A stretch of 64,000 bases of DNA from Photobacterium sp. Ph5 (GTDB lineage Bacteria > Pseudomonadota > Gammaproteobacteria > Enterobacterales > Vibrionaceae). The notes under the pieces are model-generated. The model was given only the letters and a program-made list of their open reading frames with translations. It searched no databases and was not told the DNA's origin. This document shows positions 9,036 through 17,775 of this stretch, piece by piece; within the stretch, counting starts at the first letter, position 1, and each line of letters starts with the position of its first letter. Location: positions 1 to 64,000 of the forward strand of contig NZ_JADQAQ010000007.1 of the NCBI RefSeq assembly GCF_022129445.1. The letters run 5' to 3'. Position numbers and translations under genes: made by a program.

Positions 9036-9689
9036 CTAAGCGCGTACTGTTGGTAACTCAGGTAAATGTGTACCAGCATTATCAGGGTAAATCACATACT
9101 CACCGTGAAATTTCACTTTTGATTTGTAGTCAGTGATCTTAAACAGCAAGATGCCTTGCTGGTAAGCCAAATCGATAAACTGCTGTGCATTACCACGAAG
9201 ATAAAAAGAAAGTGGTTTTATTAATCTACCCAGCTCATTCATCGCAGACTTGTATTGCGCCGCACACACCACTAATGATGCTTGACCATCGGTATGATGA
9301 GACACTTTGCGGTTCACTTCATACTCGTTAGTCACTAACCAATCAGCGGCTTCTACAACACGATAGAAATCATCTATTAGTTCAGCGGTAATAACCGTTG
9401 AATGACCATCATCATCATTTAACGCGCTAAGGGTATTTTTAATACGCTCAAATTGTACTTTAAGCTGCGCATTTTTTCCCATTGTACGAGATTGTTTCTG
9501 CCATTGCAGTAACGTCTTAGACACACAGTGATCAAAACACTGCTGTTTGATCATCTTCGTCACCCACGCGCTTAAAAAAACCGTCTCACTGACCGGGTTT
9601 TTCTGGGTTTTACCAGACTCTTGCGCAGTAACCAGTGTCGATAACCCTTCCGTTACCACATGTAGAATTTCGTTATAAAAAGAAGTCAT
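9036..9689 (-). CDS. Conserved-looking hypothetical protein, 217 aa
   Basis: A soluble, mostly helical protein without signal peptide or membrane segments. I cannot assign a family. It has a Cys/His-containing stretch (QQCFDHCVSKTL, about residues 49-60), a helical core and an ordered C-terminus with aromatic residues (YKSKVKFHGEYVIYP). Codon use matches its neighbours. It is monocistronic, with a terminator directly downstream. About 200 bp upstream there is only a weak Fur-like sequence (13/19), so regulation is open. Confidence 0.6.
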   Translation of the reverse strand: MTSFYNEILHVVTEGLSTLVTAQESGKTQKNPVSETVFLSAWVTKMIKQQCFDHCVSKTLLQWQKQSRTMGKNAQLKVQFERIKNTLSALNDDDGHSTVITAELIDDFYRVVEAADWLVTNEYEVNRKVSHHTDGQASLVVCAAQYKSAMNELGRLIKPLSFYLRGNAQQFIDLAYQQGILLFKITDYKSKVKFHGEYVIYPDNAGTHLPELPTVRA

Positions 9690-9936
9690 AATTTTAGAAA
9701 ATCAAAAATAAATACGGCTAAAAGCAAGCTTACGAATTTTTAACCAAGAACAAGGTTCCTGTTAGAAATTTCCACTTATCGTACGCTACTGTCAGGTGAG
9801 ATAAGTGCCAATAATAACGAGTTATACGTTAATAACAAAGCAGGAATACATCAAAGCAGAAAACTTGGTTATCTAATCTATAAAACAACACTCATTATCA
9901 TTCTCTGATGATATTATTTGTCACAAACATTCAACA

Positions 9937-9967
9937 GTTGTCATTTTCATTATGAGAAAATGACAAC
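9937..9967. repeat. Perfect 12-bp inverted repeat downstream of bcr
   Basis: GTTGTCATTTTC (9937-9948) and GAAAATGACAAC (9956-9967) with a 7-base loop lie 13 bp past the bcr stop codon. On the minus strand no T tract follows, so it may be an mRNA-stabilising hairpin or a weak terminator. Confidence 0.55.
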
Positions 9968-9979
9968 TACCAGAAAGTG

Positions 9980-11170
9980 TTAAGCCTCTCTTGCTAAGAA
10001 CCAGTAAAAACCCGCAGATAAGACTGCACACACCGCCATCGTTCCTGCCATTGGCCATGCCGTGCTATCCGGCATTAACGCAACAATACTACCGACAATG
10101 GATGCAACACCAAAACGGAATGTGCCACCTAATGAAGAGGCAGTACCAGCCATTTGAGGATAACGCGCGAGTAAACAAGCCATAGCGTTACTACCAATAA
10201 TAGATAGCACACCAACAAACAACATCACAGGGATAACAACTCCCCAGAGTCCGAAATCAAGCCACTGACCAATAACAATTAACGCACCAGCAAACAGTTG
10301 AATGACTAATCCAAGTCGTAACATCCAATGAGTGCCTTTCTTCCTTACAAAACGCCCATTTATACTGGTCATAAGGATTAAACAAATGATATTTAAACCA
10401 AAGTAAAAGCCAAAGTTTTCAACACTCACACCATAAAGATCAATGTAAACAAACGAACCCGCCGTTAAGAAAGTGAACATGCCTGAAAATGAAAAGCCGC
10501 TACACAGTATCAAGCCGAGTACCACTGGATTAGACAGTAGTTTTATATAATTGCGGATAATGGATAAAAAGTGGAAAGGTATACGTTTTTCTTTGGGTAA
10601 TGTTTCTTTAATTTTAAAAATGATGGAAAGCAATACAATAACGGCAAAAATAGCTAAAAACCAAAATACTGCACGCCAACCAAACCATACCGATAAATGA
10701 CCACCAATCATAGGTGCTAATAACGGTGCAACTGTCATCACCAAAGTAACAAACGACATGGTACGAGAAAATTCTTCGCGCTCGAACATATCACGAACTA
10801 ATGCACTAATAATGACGGCAGCGGCAGCACCTGCAAAGCCTTGCAGGACACGAATAACCGTCAATTCAGTGATACTTGTACTCAACGCACCTAATATCGT
10901 TAAAATAGTAAAACTGATCGTACCGAGTAACAGCATTGGACGACGGCCATAACTGTCTGCCAGTGGCCCGTGAATCAATTGCCCGAAAGCAAAACCTGCA
11001 GTAAATACAGTTAATGTTACCTGAACTAAACTGGGAGAAACTAAAAAGTCTTTTGCAATGTCAGGCATTGCGGGCAGATACATATCAATTGCTAAAGGCG
11101 TAAGCGCTGCTATTGCGCCAAGGATCAATATCAATTGCAGACTCAACCTTGGGCTGTCTTGCTGGTTCAT
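9980..11170 (-). CDS. Bcr/CflA multidrug efflux transporter Bcr
   Basis: A 396-residue, 12-TM inner-membrane proton antiporter. The N-terminus has LAIDMYLPAMPDIAKDF (residues 22-38) and the loop 2-3 motif GPLADSYGRRPM (68-79), both typical of Bcr. The gene follows rsuA on the same strand, 234 bp downstream, which is the conserved rsuA-bcr order of Enterobacteria and Vibrionaceae. In E. coli Bcr gives resistance to bicyclomycin and exports peptides. Of the Bcr-like proteins in this window, this one has the best context for the name. Confidence 0.85.
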   Translation of the reverse strand: MNQQDSPRLSLQLILILGAIAALTPLAIDMYLPAMPDIAKDFLVSPSLVQVTLTVFTAGFAFGQLIHGPLADSYGRRPMLLLGTISFTILTILGALSTSITELTVIRVLQGFAGAAAAVIISALVRDMFEREEFSRTMSFVTLVMTVAPLLAPMIGGHLSVWFGWRAVFWFLAIFAVIVLLSIIFKIKETLPKEKRIPFHFLSIIRNYIKLLSNPVVLGLILCSGFSFSGMFTFLTAGSFVYIDLYGVSVENFGFYFGLNIICLILMTSINGRFVRKKGTHWMLRLGLVIQLFAGALIVIGQWLDFGLWGVVIPVMLFVGVLSIIGSNAMACLLARYPQMAGTASSLGGTFRFGVASIVGSIVALMPDSTAWPMAGTMAVCAVLSAGFYWFLAREA

Positions 11171-11404
11171 AGCACCTCTTATGAGCTAATATTCCATAGG
11201 AAGCTTCTATTTTATGATAAAACACGCAAACAGAACCTTTCTAATATGGAAAAGTACTCTTTCTTTTTTCACATACCCTTCGCTATACGTATGTTGTATT
11301 TATTAAATAAAATAAAAGGCATAAACATTGAAGACTGGAACAAGTCTTTATGTTTACGCCTCTCATTACAGCACAGAATTTATAAAATTAATATCACAAG
11401 CTAA

Positions 11405-12100
11405 TTATTTTAGAAATGATGCAATTTCTTCTGCTGTAAGCGGTCGATACTCACCAGGAGCGAGATCTTCATCAAGCTCAACCGTACCAATACGCTCACG
11501 GTGTAAGCCAACAACTCGATTTCCCATCGCTGCGAACATGCGTTTTACTTGGTGGTACTTACCTTCAGAAATCGTTAGTAATGCTTCACGTTCACCAAGG
11601 ATTTCTAATTTAGCAGGACGTGTTAACTCCTTCTCACTGCGAAGTTGTACACCCTCTTCAAATTGCTTAATGTAATCTTCAGTAATTGGATCAGCCGCTT
11701 CTACAAAATAGGTCTTTGCACATAAATGACGAGGAGATGTGATACGGTGAGACCATTGGCCATCATCTGTCACTAATACTAGCCCCGTTGTATCGCCATC
11801 TAAACGACCTGCTACGTGCATTTTCTCAGGACTTACTTCATCAAACAAAACAAACACTGTTGGATTAAAGTCATCAACATGAGAACACACAAAACCTTCG
11901 GGCTTGTTAAGCATGAAATAACGAGGACCTTGTAGCTTTAGCGGGCGACCGTTAAATTCCACATCGTTATCATCACTAACTGAAAACGAAGCACTACGGA
12001 CGATTTCGCCATCAACTTCAATCATTTTATCTCGAAGAAGTTTACCGGCTTCTCTACGGGTGATACCTAACGTGGTACCTAAGAATTTATCAAGCCTCAT
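11405..12100 (-). CDS. 16S rRNA pseudouridine(516) synthase RsuA
   Basis: 231 residues, the size of E. coli RsuA. It makes pseudouridine 516 in 16S rRNA. The N-terminal S4 RNA-binding domain (about 1-55) begins [19 protein letters not shown]. The catalytic domain contains [17 protein letters not shown] with the catalytic aspartate at D101, followed by HRITSPRH. The C-terminal [19 protein letters not shown] is also characteristic. It is followed by bcr. Confidence 0.95.
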   Translation of the reverse strand: MRLDKFLGTTLGITRREAGKLLRDKMIEVDGEIVRSASFSVSDDNDVEFNGRPLKLQGPRYFMLNKPEGFVCSHVDDFNPTVFVLFDEVSPEKMHVAGRLDGDTTGLVLVTDDGQWSHRITSPRHLCAKTYFVEAADPITEDYIKQFEEGVQLRSEKELTRPAKLEILGEREALLTISEGKYHQVKRMFAAMGNRVVGLHRERIGTVELDEDLAPGEYRPLTAEEIASFLK

Positions 12101-12368
12101 TAACTGGCTCCGCTACTTACTGCAAAAGATCGGTATTATAGAAACCAAAACATAAATATGCATTAAAAACTTATCACTCACACCATGATAACTGACAATC
12201 AGTAATAGCTTTCCCTCTTCCTCGATACATTATCTACACAGAGAGATAGAGTGTTTCTTCAATAATAATGGTAATCGACTTGTTACCTATTTGTTTCCCA
12301 AATAGAATATATTGCGCTCAGCTAAACGATTGCTATAAATAAAAAGATACCGTTGGAGAATCATATCA

Positions 12369-13208
12369 ATGAAACTGGAAGCAGTAGATTACACAGCAGA
12401 AAATGCAAAGCAGCTTTTTGTCGAATCCCTACGAGAAACGGGCTTTGGGGTACTAAAAAACCACCCTATCCAACAAAAATTAGTCCAAAAAATCTATGAT
12501 AAATGGTATGAGTTTTTTAATAGTGAAGAAAAAAATGCTTTTCATTTTAATGTAGAAACCCAAGATGGACTATTTCCAACCGAAGTATCAGAAACAGCTA
12601 AGGGACATACTCAAAAAGACATAAAAGAGTATTTTCATTACTATCCTTGGGGCCAGTGCCCAATTGAACTTAAACAAGAAATTCAGCAGTACTATCAAGA
12701 AGCGAATGATCTTGCGACTGAATTATTAAGTTGGGTTGAGCAATATTCACCTGATGATGTTTCAGCTAAATATTCCCAATCGCTATCGAGTATGATTGAT
12801 AGCAGCGAAAAAACATTACTTCGCATCCTACATTACCCTCCGCTAAAAGGTGACGAAGAGCTTGGTGCTATTCGTGCGGGAGCCCACGAAGATATTAACT
12901 TATTAACCATTTTACCTGCAGCCAATGAACCAGGGCTTCAAGTTAAAGCTAAAGATGGTAGCTGGATTGATGTACCTTGTGATTTCGGTCATTTAATTAT
13001 TAATATCGGTGACATGCTACAAGAAGCATCCGGTGGTTATTTCCCATCAACAACTCACCGAGTGATAAACCCTGAAGGCGCAGATAAAACAAAATCACGT
13101 ATTTCATTACCACTGTTTTTACACCCAAAGCCTGAGGTGATACTTTCAGATAAATACACCGCGCATGAGTATTTAATGGAACGTTTACGTGAGCTTGGCG
13201 TTATCTAA
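12369..13208 (+). CDS. 2-oxoglutarate/Fe(II)-dependent oxygenase, isopenicillin N synthase-like
   Basis: 279 residues. The C-terminal double-stranded beta-helix domain carries the iron triad: H and D in GAHEDINLLT, and the distal H in TTHRVINP. An R in SRISLPLF can bind the 2-oxoglutarate carboxylate. The N-terminal part (about 1-100) resembles the DIOX_N region (ETGFGVLKNHPI). Substrates in this family range widely, so the reaction cannot be named. The gene is monocistronic and divergent from rsuA across a 268-bp gap. Confidence 0.85.
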   Translation: MKLEAVDYTAENAKQLFVESLRETGFGVLKNHPIQQKLVQKIYDKWYEFFNSEEKNAFHFNVETQDGLFPTEVSETAKGHTQKDIKEYFHYYPWGQCPIELKQEIQQYYQEANDLATELLSWVEQYSPDDVSAKYSQSLSSMIDSSEKTLLRILHYPPLKGDEELGAIRAGAHEDINLLTILPAANEPGLQVKAKDGSWIDVPCDFGHLIINIGDMLQEASGGYFPSTTHRVINPEGADKTKSRISLPLFLHPKPEVILSDKYTAHEYLMERLRELGVI

Positions 13209-13520
13209 TTTGCAAAAAAATAAACCTCTCATCGTAGGAAAATGACTCTCGGCTTTAATCTCCGTTTTTACACAACGATACGATCAACCGAGAGCCTTCA
13301 TGACAAATTATGTTGCTACAATCAAAAATATGAACATTTTTTCGTGTTTCTTGTCTCATTATCGAAGAGTTACAAATCTATTTATTATGCAAACAATCTA
13401 TTATTGGCATATAGAATAATAAATGATTTATTTTTTGATTACGTTTACATTCAGACTTTCAGATCTATAGTTCATTGATAGCTTAATTGGTTGTGTATAG
13501 ATCTTACTTAGGGACACCGT
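13209..13520. other. Intergenic region with an imperfect inverted repeat
   Basis: A 312-bp gap. ATGACTCTCGGCTT (13242-13255) and AACCGAGAGCCTTCAT (about 13286-13301) form an imperfect inverted repeat, which could be a long-loop hairpin or a remnant of a small element. The rest is AT-rich, and no gene is supported. Confidence 0.35.
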
Positions 13521-14015
13521 ATGAAAATCTCGTTAACGAAACCTGTGCTTTCATCTCTTGATACTTTTCTAAAACTCATTGACGAATTATTTGCTTACGA
13601 AGCCCTACCGCAAAAGGTAGAGCAAACTGCAACAGCGGTAAAACAACTATTATCAACACCAGAGCTTGGGCAAGCTTGGTTTATTGAAGTGGAAGAAAAT
13701 GGCGAGACCTGTGTAGCAGGACACCTTGTTGTGAGTTATGCCTTTAGCCTTGAACATGGCGGTAAAGTGGGGTTTATTGATCAATTCTACTTAAAGCCAG
13801 AATGGCGACAAAAAGGCATTGGCGCATCATTGATGCCGCAAGTTGAAGATCGAGTAATAAATGACGGCATTAAAGCCCTATCACTGGAAGTGAATATCGG
13901 TAATGCTGGTGCACGTACTTTTTACGAACGCCATGGCTTTGTTCCGCGCCGACAGTTCTGTGTCATGACCAAACCCTTAATAGAAAAAACAGTACCACTA
14001 CACGTCGCCTCTTAA
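13521..14015 (+). CDS. GNAT-family N-acetyltransferase
   Basis: 164 residues, soluble. The acetyl-CoA binding motif A is clear at about residues 96-106 (PEWRQKGIGAS, the RxxGxG/A signature). It is followed by the typical motif B region NAGARTFYERHGFVPRR. Strand beta-4 reads GKVGFIDQFYLKPEWR. The acceptor substrate is unknown. It is a single gene ending in a strong terminator. Confidence 0.85.
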   Translation: MKISLTKPVLSSLDTFLKLIDELFAYEALPQKVEQTATAVKQLLSTPELGQAWFIEVEENGETCVAGHLVVSYAFSLEHGGKVGFIDQFYLKPEWRQKGIGASLMPQVEDRVINDGIKALSLEVNIGNAGARTFYERHGFVPRRQFCVMTKPLIEKTVPLHVAS

Positions 14016-14059
14016 CTTAAGGTAACGTTCAGTATACACACAGAATTAAATCATTCATT

Positions 14060-14086
14060 AAGCCTTGCCTCACGCAAGGCTTTTTA
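14060..14086 (+). terminator. Intrinsic terminator after GNAT gene
   Basis: AAGCCTTGC / GCAAGGCTT hairpin followed by TTTTT. Confidence 0.85.
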
Positions 14087-14174
14087 TTGATAACTGTATG
14101 AATATATTCAGCTCTTCTTTATAATCATCACCGTACTGCCCACACTTATTTTGTCATATACCAAGGAAAAAATT

Positions 14175-14738
14175 ATGGGTCTTATGATCACGCTTGCCAT
14201 CATTATTATTATCGCCCTCGCCTATATCACAATACGTAACGGTTTAATTGCTAAAAAGAACCAAGTTGCCAATGCAGAATCAAGCATTGATGTGATGCTA
14301 AAAAAGCGTTTTGACTTACTACCAAACTTAATTGAGACAGCCAAAGCGTACATGCAACATGAAAAATCGGTATTAACAGAATTAACAGAACTTCGTAGCC
14401 AAGCGGGTAATGCCAGCAGCACTGATACAAAAGCCACTTTAGACAAGCAAGTTAGCACTGCACTCTCTCATTTCCGCGTGGCTGTTGAAGCGTATCCGGA
14501 ATTAAAAGCGAACGATAATATTGATACTGTAATGCGCTCGATGAATGAAGTTGAAGCCCAATTATCAGCAGCACGTCGTACTTTTAACGCATCTGTCACT
14601 AACTTCAATAACGCAGTAGAAATGTTTCCATCAAGCATAATTGCTAATAGCATGCACCTAACAACATTACCTTTGTTTGACATTCCAGAAGTAGAGCGTC
14701 AAAACGTCAATGCTGCAGAACTGTTTAATAGCAAATAA
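14175..14738 (+). CDS. LemA family protein
   Basis: 187 residues from ATG at 14175, chosen because AAGGA lies 7 bases upstream; a TTG at 14151 would add 8 residues. One N-terminal transmembrane helix (about 2-20) is followed by a helical periplasmic or cytoplasmic domain. The LemA pattern is present (NAESSIDVMLKKRFDLLPNL and ETAKAYMQHEK). LemA proteins are conserved membrane proteins of uncertain role. Here the gene is paired with DUF3137 20 bp downstream, a common partnership. Confidence 0.9.
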   Translation: MGLMITLAIIIIIALAYITIRNGLIAKKNQVANAESSIDVMLKKRFDLLPNLIETAKAYMQHEKSVLTELTELRSQAGNASSTDTKATLDKQVSTALSHFRVAVEAYPELKANDNIDTVMRSMNEVEAQLSAARRTFNASVTNFNNAVEMFPSSIIANSMHLTTLPLFDIPEVERQNVNAAELFNSK

Positions 14739-14758
14739 CCCAACAATTAGGTTTCACC

Positions 14759-15715
14759 ATGGAAGATCGTATTTCAGCCTTATACGAACAAAAGCTAAGA
14801 ACACAGCTGTCCTTGCTAGAGTCTACTCGCTTACATGTCGTCAAACAGTTATGGATTGCGCTTGCGGTTGGAGGTATTACAGCTGCGATTGCGATCCCAA
14901 CTGCTCTTCATTTCAATGCGTTACCTTTTGGCATTATTGCTACCTTCATCGCTGCTATTTTTATGTTGGTTCGGTTTTCAAAACAGAAGCAACAATACTG
15001 CGTCAGTTATAAACAAAAGGTGATCACCGCTCTGCTGGCTAACATCAACGAGAGTTTTGATTATCAGCCTCTCGGCTCTGTTTCCGAACAAGACTATAAA
15101 GACTGCCAACTCTTTCCACAGCGTTATGATAGCTTTCGTGGTGAAGACTTTGTCCAAGGTACAATCGGTAAAACGACACTGCGTTTTTCAGAGTTAGAGA
15201 CGCAAGTTAAAAAGCAGCGCGTGAATCAAAAAGAAAACCGCGAGGAATGGGAAACCATTTTTCATGGAATATTATTTATTGCCGACGCCAATAAGCACTT
15301 CAATAGCCAGACGCTCATTTTACCAGCTAAAAACGCAGTTATAAGTGCAATTGGTGATGCTGTATCTCATCTGTTTAACCGCGAAAATAAACGTGTAGAT
15401 CTAGAAAACCCACACTTTGAGCAACACTTTTCGGTCTATAGCAGCGATCAAATTGAAGCACGATACTTATTAACGCCAACGATGATGGAGCAATTAGTCA
15501 ACTTCGTGACTAAAGCTAAAAATCGTGTTTCGTTATCATTTATTAATAACAATATTTATATCGCGATGAATAGTCATAAGAACTACTTTGAGCCCGCATT
15601 ATTTACATCATCGGATTCACTAGAATCTGTCCATCTAATTGCCCAAGACTTAGAATTTGTTATCGATATTGTTAATGACTTAGATCTCAACACTCGCATT
15701 TGGACGAAGCGCTGA
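14759..15715 (+). CDS. DUF3137 domain-containing membrane protein
   Basis: 318 residues. Two adjacent transmembrane helices (about residues 30-70: LWIALAVGGITAAIAIPTAL and FGIIATFIAAIFMLVRF) precede a long soluble domain with the DUF3137 pattern, including GTIGKTTLRFSELE and FHGILFIAD. The gene follows lemA by 20 bp and probably shares its transcript. The function of the LemA/DUF3137 pair is not established; a membrane-stress role is sometimes suggested. Confidence 0.85.
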   Translation: MEDRISALYEQKLRTQLSLLESTRLHVVKQLWIALAVGGITAAIAIPTALHFNALPFGIIATFIAAIFMLVRFSKQKQQYCVSYKQKVITALLANINESFDYQPLGSVSEQDYKDCQLFPQRYDSFRGEDFVQGTIGKTTLRFSELETQVKKQRVNQKENREEWETIFHGILFIADANKHFNSQTLILPAKNAVISAIGDAVSHLFNRENKRVDLENPHFEQHFSVYSSDQIEARYLLTPTMMEQLVNFVTKAKNRVSLSFINNNIYIAMNSHKNYFEPALFTSSDSLESVHLIAQDLEFVIDIVNDLDLNTRIWTKR

Positions 15716-15761
15716 CTCGCTGTTTTATAAACGAAAAAACTCATCGTTGTATACTATAAAT

Positions 15762-15848
15762 ATGAAGAAAAAACGCTCATGCCTTTGCTGGTGGAAATTG
15801 ACCTTTTACGCCATTATCGTAATCACTCTCTTACTGCTTATATCTTAA
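15762..15848 (+). CDS. Candidate 28-aa single-TM mini-protein
   Basis: An ATG..TAA frame encodes 28 residues. A basic N-terminus (MKKKRSCLCWWK) is followed by a clean hydrophobic helix (LTFYAIIVITLLLLIS), the usual layout of small bacterial membrane proteins. No good Shine-Dalgarno is visible. A TATACT hexamer sits at 15750-15755, so a leaderless or very short leader transcript is possible. Its 3' end overlaps the end of the convergent GNAT gene and a terminator-like repeat. The evidence is composition only. Confidence 0.35.
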   Translation: MKKKRSCLCWWKLTFYAIIVITLLLLIS

Positions 15849-16269
15849 ATGGCGTGGTTAAATTACTTAATTGACACGCCATTTTGACATATTCAACATC
15901 TGACTTATAAAACGTATCACCTGATATGGTCATGCCTAAATGCTGGTAAAAACCAATAGCACTCGTTCGTGCATCACACCAAAAATGTGTCACGTTCGTT
16001 GTCTCAAGATAACTAAATATATATTGGATCACAGCAGTTCCAATCCCTTGTCCTTGATATTCAACTAGTGTGGCAAATTTCCGTAATCGTGCCATATCAC
16101 CTTCTCTATAAATCGATGCGACACAGACCAATTGCTTGTTTACAAATGCCCCATAATGACTCGCCGTTTCATCCCCTTCTACTTTACAAAAAAGTGCTGA
16201 TTTAGTTGGCCATAATACCTGATGCCTAACAGCTAACGCTTGCTCCCAAGTGATCCTTTTTATATTCAT
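15838..16269 (-). CDS. GNAT-family N-acetyltransferase
   Basis: 143 residues. The acetyl-CoA motif QGQGIGTAVIQYI lies at about residues 72-84, preceded by the beta-4 strand ARLRKFATLVEY. The C-terminal motif WCDARTSAIGFYQHLGM is the usual alpha-4 region. The substrate is unknown. It ends convergently with the candidate mini-ORF and lies 19 bp downstream of the broken RDD gene on the same strand. Confidence 0.85.
   Translation of the reverse strand: MNIKRITWEQALAVRHQVLWPTKSALFCKVEGDETASHYGAFVNKQLVCVASIYREGDMARLRKFATLVEYQGQGIGTAVIQYIFSYLETTNVTHFWCDARTSAIGFYQHLGMTISGDTFYKSDVEYVKMACQLSNLTTPFKI
15847..15884. terminator. Terminator-like inverted repeat
   Basis: AAATGGCGTG (15847-15856) and CACGCCATTT (15875-15884) followed by T. 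It overlaps the 3' ends of the convergent mini-ORF and the GNAT gene. Confidence 0.5.
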
Positions 16270-16288
16270 GGTTACCTAATTCATTCAG

Positions 16289-16783
16289 TTAATACTTTTG
16301 AACAACCATTGTACCTGCAATGAAATCATGTAACAGCCTCTTATATGGATGAAACTTTAACAGTAGGCCATTAATACCTAGGATAAAAACGGGTGGAATA
16401 ATAACGGTCATCATCACTAAATATGAATAAAATATTTGTCTAATTACCACCGTGATCATTGATGCTTTAAAACCATTTGTCATCACTATTTGTGTTCCGA
16501 CAATACGCATACCAAGTGTCTGACCGCCCCTAAAAGAAGACCAATTCACAATAATAAATAACATTGTATTTAAAAGACTAATTATCACTCGGTTATATTC
16601 GATCTCCATTATTTGATTGAATGAATATAGCTCTTAGTAACGTATTAAACTGTAAACATAAAGTAGGATGATAGAAATCATACTAAAAACCAAAAGATCA
16701 ATTAATCCTGATAAAAAACGTTGAATAGAACTTGCCACTGCATAACAAAAATTTTGATCATTAAATGTATAACTACTCTTCAC
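16289..16783 (-). pseudogene. RDD-family membrane protein interrupted by TAA
   Basis: In one continuous frame from GTG at 16783 to the stop at 16289 there are 165 codons, the size of a normal RDD-domain protein. Codon 50 is TAA (16636-16634). The part before the stop supplies the missing first helix (ASSIQRFLSGLIDLLVF, like the RDD N-terminus). The part after it carries the second half (GGQTLGMRIVGTQIV and HPYKRLLHDFIAGT). An ATG at 16609 could restart translation of a 106-residue fragment. A point mutation is the simplest reading; a sequencing error is possible. Confidence 0.7.
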
Positions 16784-16871
16784 TTTGATGACCTGTAAGT
16801 TTCTTTAAAGCATAAAATACTGCTAATAAAAAAACGTGAATAATTGTCACAATCTTATTATTCTCAATCAT
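16773..16871 (-). CDS. Candidate 32-aa mini-protein ahead of the RDD gene
   Basis: The ORF encodes 32 residues (starting MIENNKIVTIIHVFLLAVFY, ending LKKLTGHQSEE) with one hydrophobic helix. Its stop overlaps the GTG start of the RDD frame by 11 bases, which would allow coupling. No Shine-Dalgarno is visible, and the ATG lies right after a terminator hairpin. Low confidence. Confidence 0.25.
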   Translation of the reverse strand: MIENNKIVTIIHVFLLAVFYALKKLTGHQSEE

Positions 16872-16874
16872 CAT

Positions 16875-16904
16875 GAAAAGGCATAACAATAGCTATGCCT
16901 TTTC
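16875..16904 (-). terminator. Intrinsic terminator of the Spondin lipoprotein gene
   Basis: AAAAGGCATA / TATGCCTTTT hairpin with an 8-base loop, directly downstream of the stop at 16918 on the minus strand. Confidence 0.7.
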
Positions 16905-16917
16905 GTAACTAATAATA

Positions 16918-17616
16918 CTAATCCACTCTTTTTAATTTAAATGTGCCTATATGTAATTGATTTTGATAATGTACCCCTTGTTCAAAATCCGTATCTGCAC
17001 GTGGAGTTGTTAGCAAAGAGACTGGAACCCGTGGATTGGTTGGGTCGTTTTCTGAAGTAAATGTCACGCCACTATCACTACCCGCATCATAAACAAGTGC
17101 TTGTACCGTCACTTCATTTACCCATGCACCATTTACAAATAACTCAACACTATCAATACCTGTAAACCAATCAGGGCTTGGTGCCAACATAGTGATCACT
17201 GAAACCAATGAGAAATCTTGTGAGATATCAAATTGTACATCAACATCATCATCATTAACGGGAATGCCATCACCACTGATAAGCTTACCTGCTACGCCTA
17301 AATTTTGTAGTGTATTCACTTCAGATATTAAAATATCTTTGCTTCCTGTCTCTGCGACACTCACAACACCATCATCCGCAAGAACATTGGGTTCAATCAC
17401 TCTCACTTCTTGATTGTGAGTGAGTCCAACTAAACCAGAAAAATGGCGATTTTCAGGGAAGTTTGTTGGAAAGTTTACGGCACTCCAATTGGTATCAAAC
17501 TCAAGTTCGTACCGAGCGGTTTGTGATGTGGGATTAAAATTATCATTACTGTCACTTCCGCATCCAGTGAGAGTTAATACAATAAAAGAAGAGATGAGAA
17601 ATGGTATAAGTTTCAT
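16918..17616 (-). CDS. Spondin-domain lipoprotein
   Basis: 232 residues from ATG at 17616, chosen because AAAAAGGTG precedes it; the frame extends 12 codons further without a better site. A signal peptide ends in a lipobox (VLTLTGC), so the mature protein is a lipoprotein. The body resembles the Spondin_N domain: RYELEFDTNWSAVNFPTNFP near the N-terminus, HFSGLVGLTHN, APSPDWFTGIDS and a C-terminal stretch with PRVPVSLL. Bacterial spondin-domain proteins are secreted and of unknown role. The gene lies downstream of apbE, with a terminator between them. Confidence 0.75.
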   Translation of the reverse strand: MKLIPFLISSFIVLTLTGCGSDSNDNFNPTSQTARYELEFDTNWSAVNFPTNFPENRHFSGLVGLTHNQEVRVIEPNVLADDGVVSVAETGSKDILISEVNTLQNLGVAGKLISGDGIPVNDDDVDVQFDISQDFSLVSVITMLAPSPDWFTGIDSVELFVNGAWVNEVTVQALVYDAGSDSGVTFTSENDPTNPRVPVSLLTTPRADTDFEQGVHYQNQLHIGTFKLKRVD

Positions 17617-17688
17617 ATCTAGCACCTTTTTAATTACTGAGAAATACCTCAATACTAGATATAAATTTTAGCTGGCTTATTAAAACAC

Positions 17689-17731
17689 GAAGCCTTATCT
17701 AGATGATTATTCTAAATAAGGCTTCTTTTTA
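17689..17731. terminator. Intrinsic terminator between apbE and the Spondin gene
   Basis: GAAGCCTTATCTAGA pairs with TCTAAATAAGGCTTC. The T tract is better on the plus strand, but the position, 45 bp past the apbE stop, suggests it ends the apbE transcript. Confidence 0.65.
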
Positions 17732-17775
17732 AATCAGGACATTTAAAATCGTAGTGTAATTATCAAATTAATACT

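Noticed and set aside
9885-9910. Second Fur-like box upstream of the 217-aa hypothetical gene
   Set aside because: Only about 13 of 19 positions match and it is 200 bp from the start codon.
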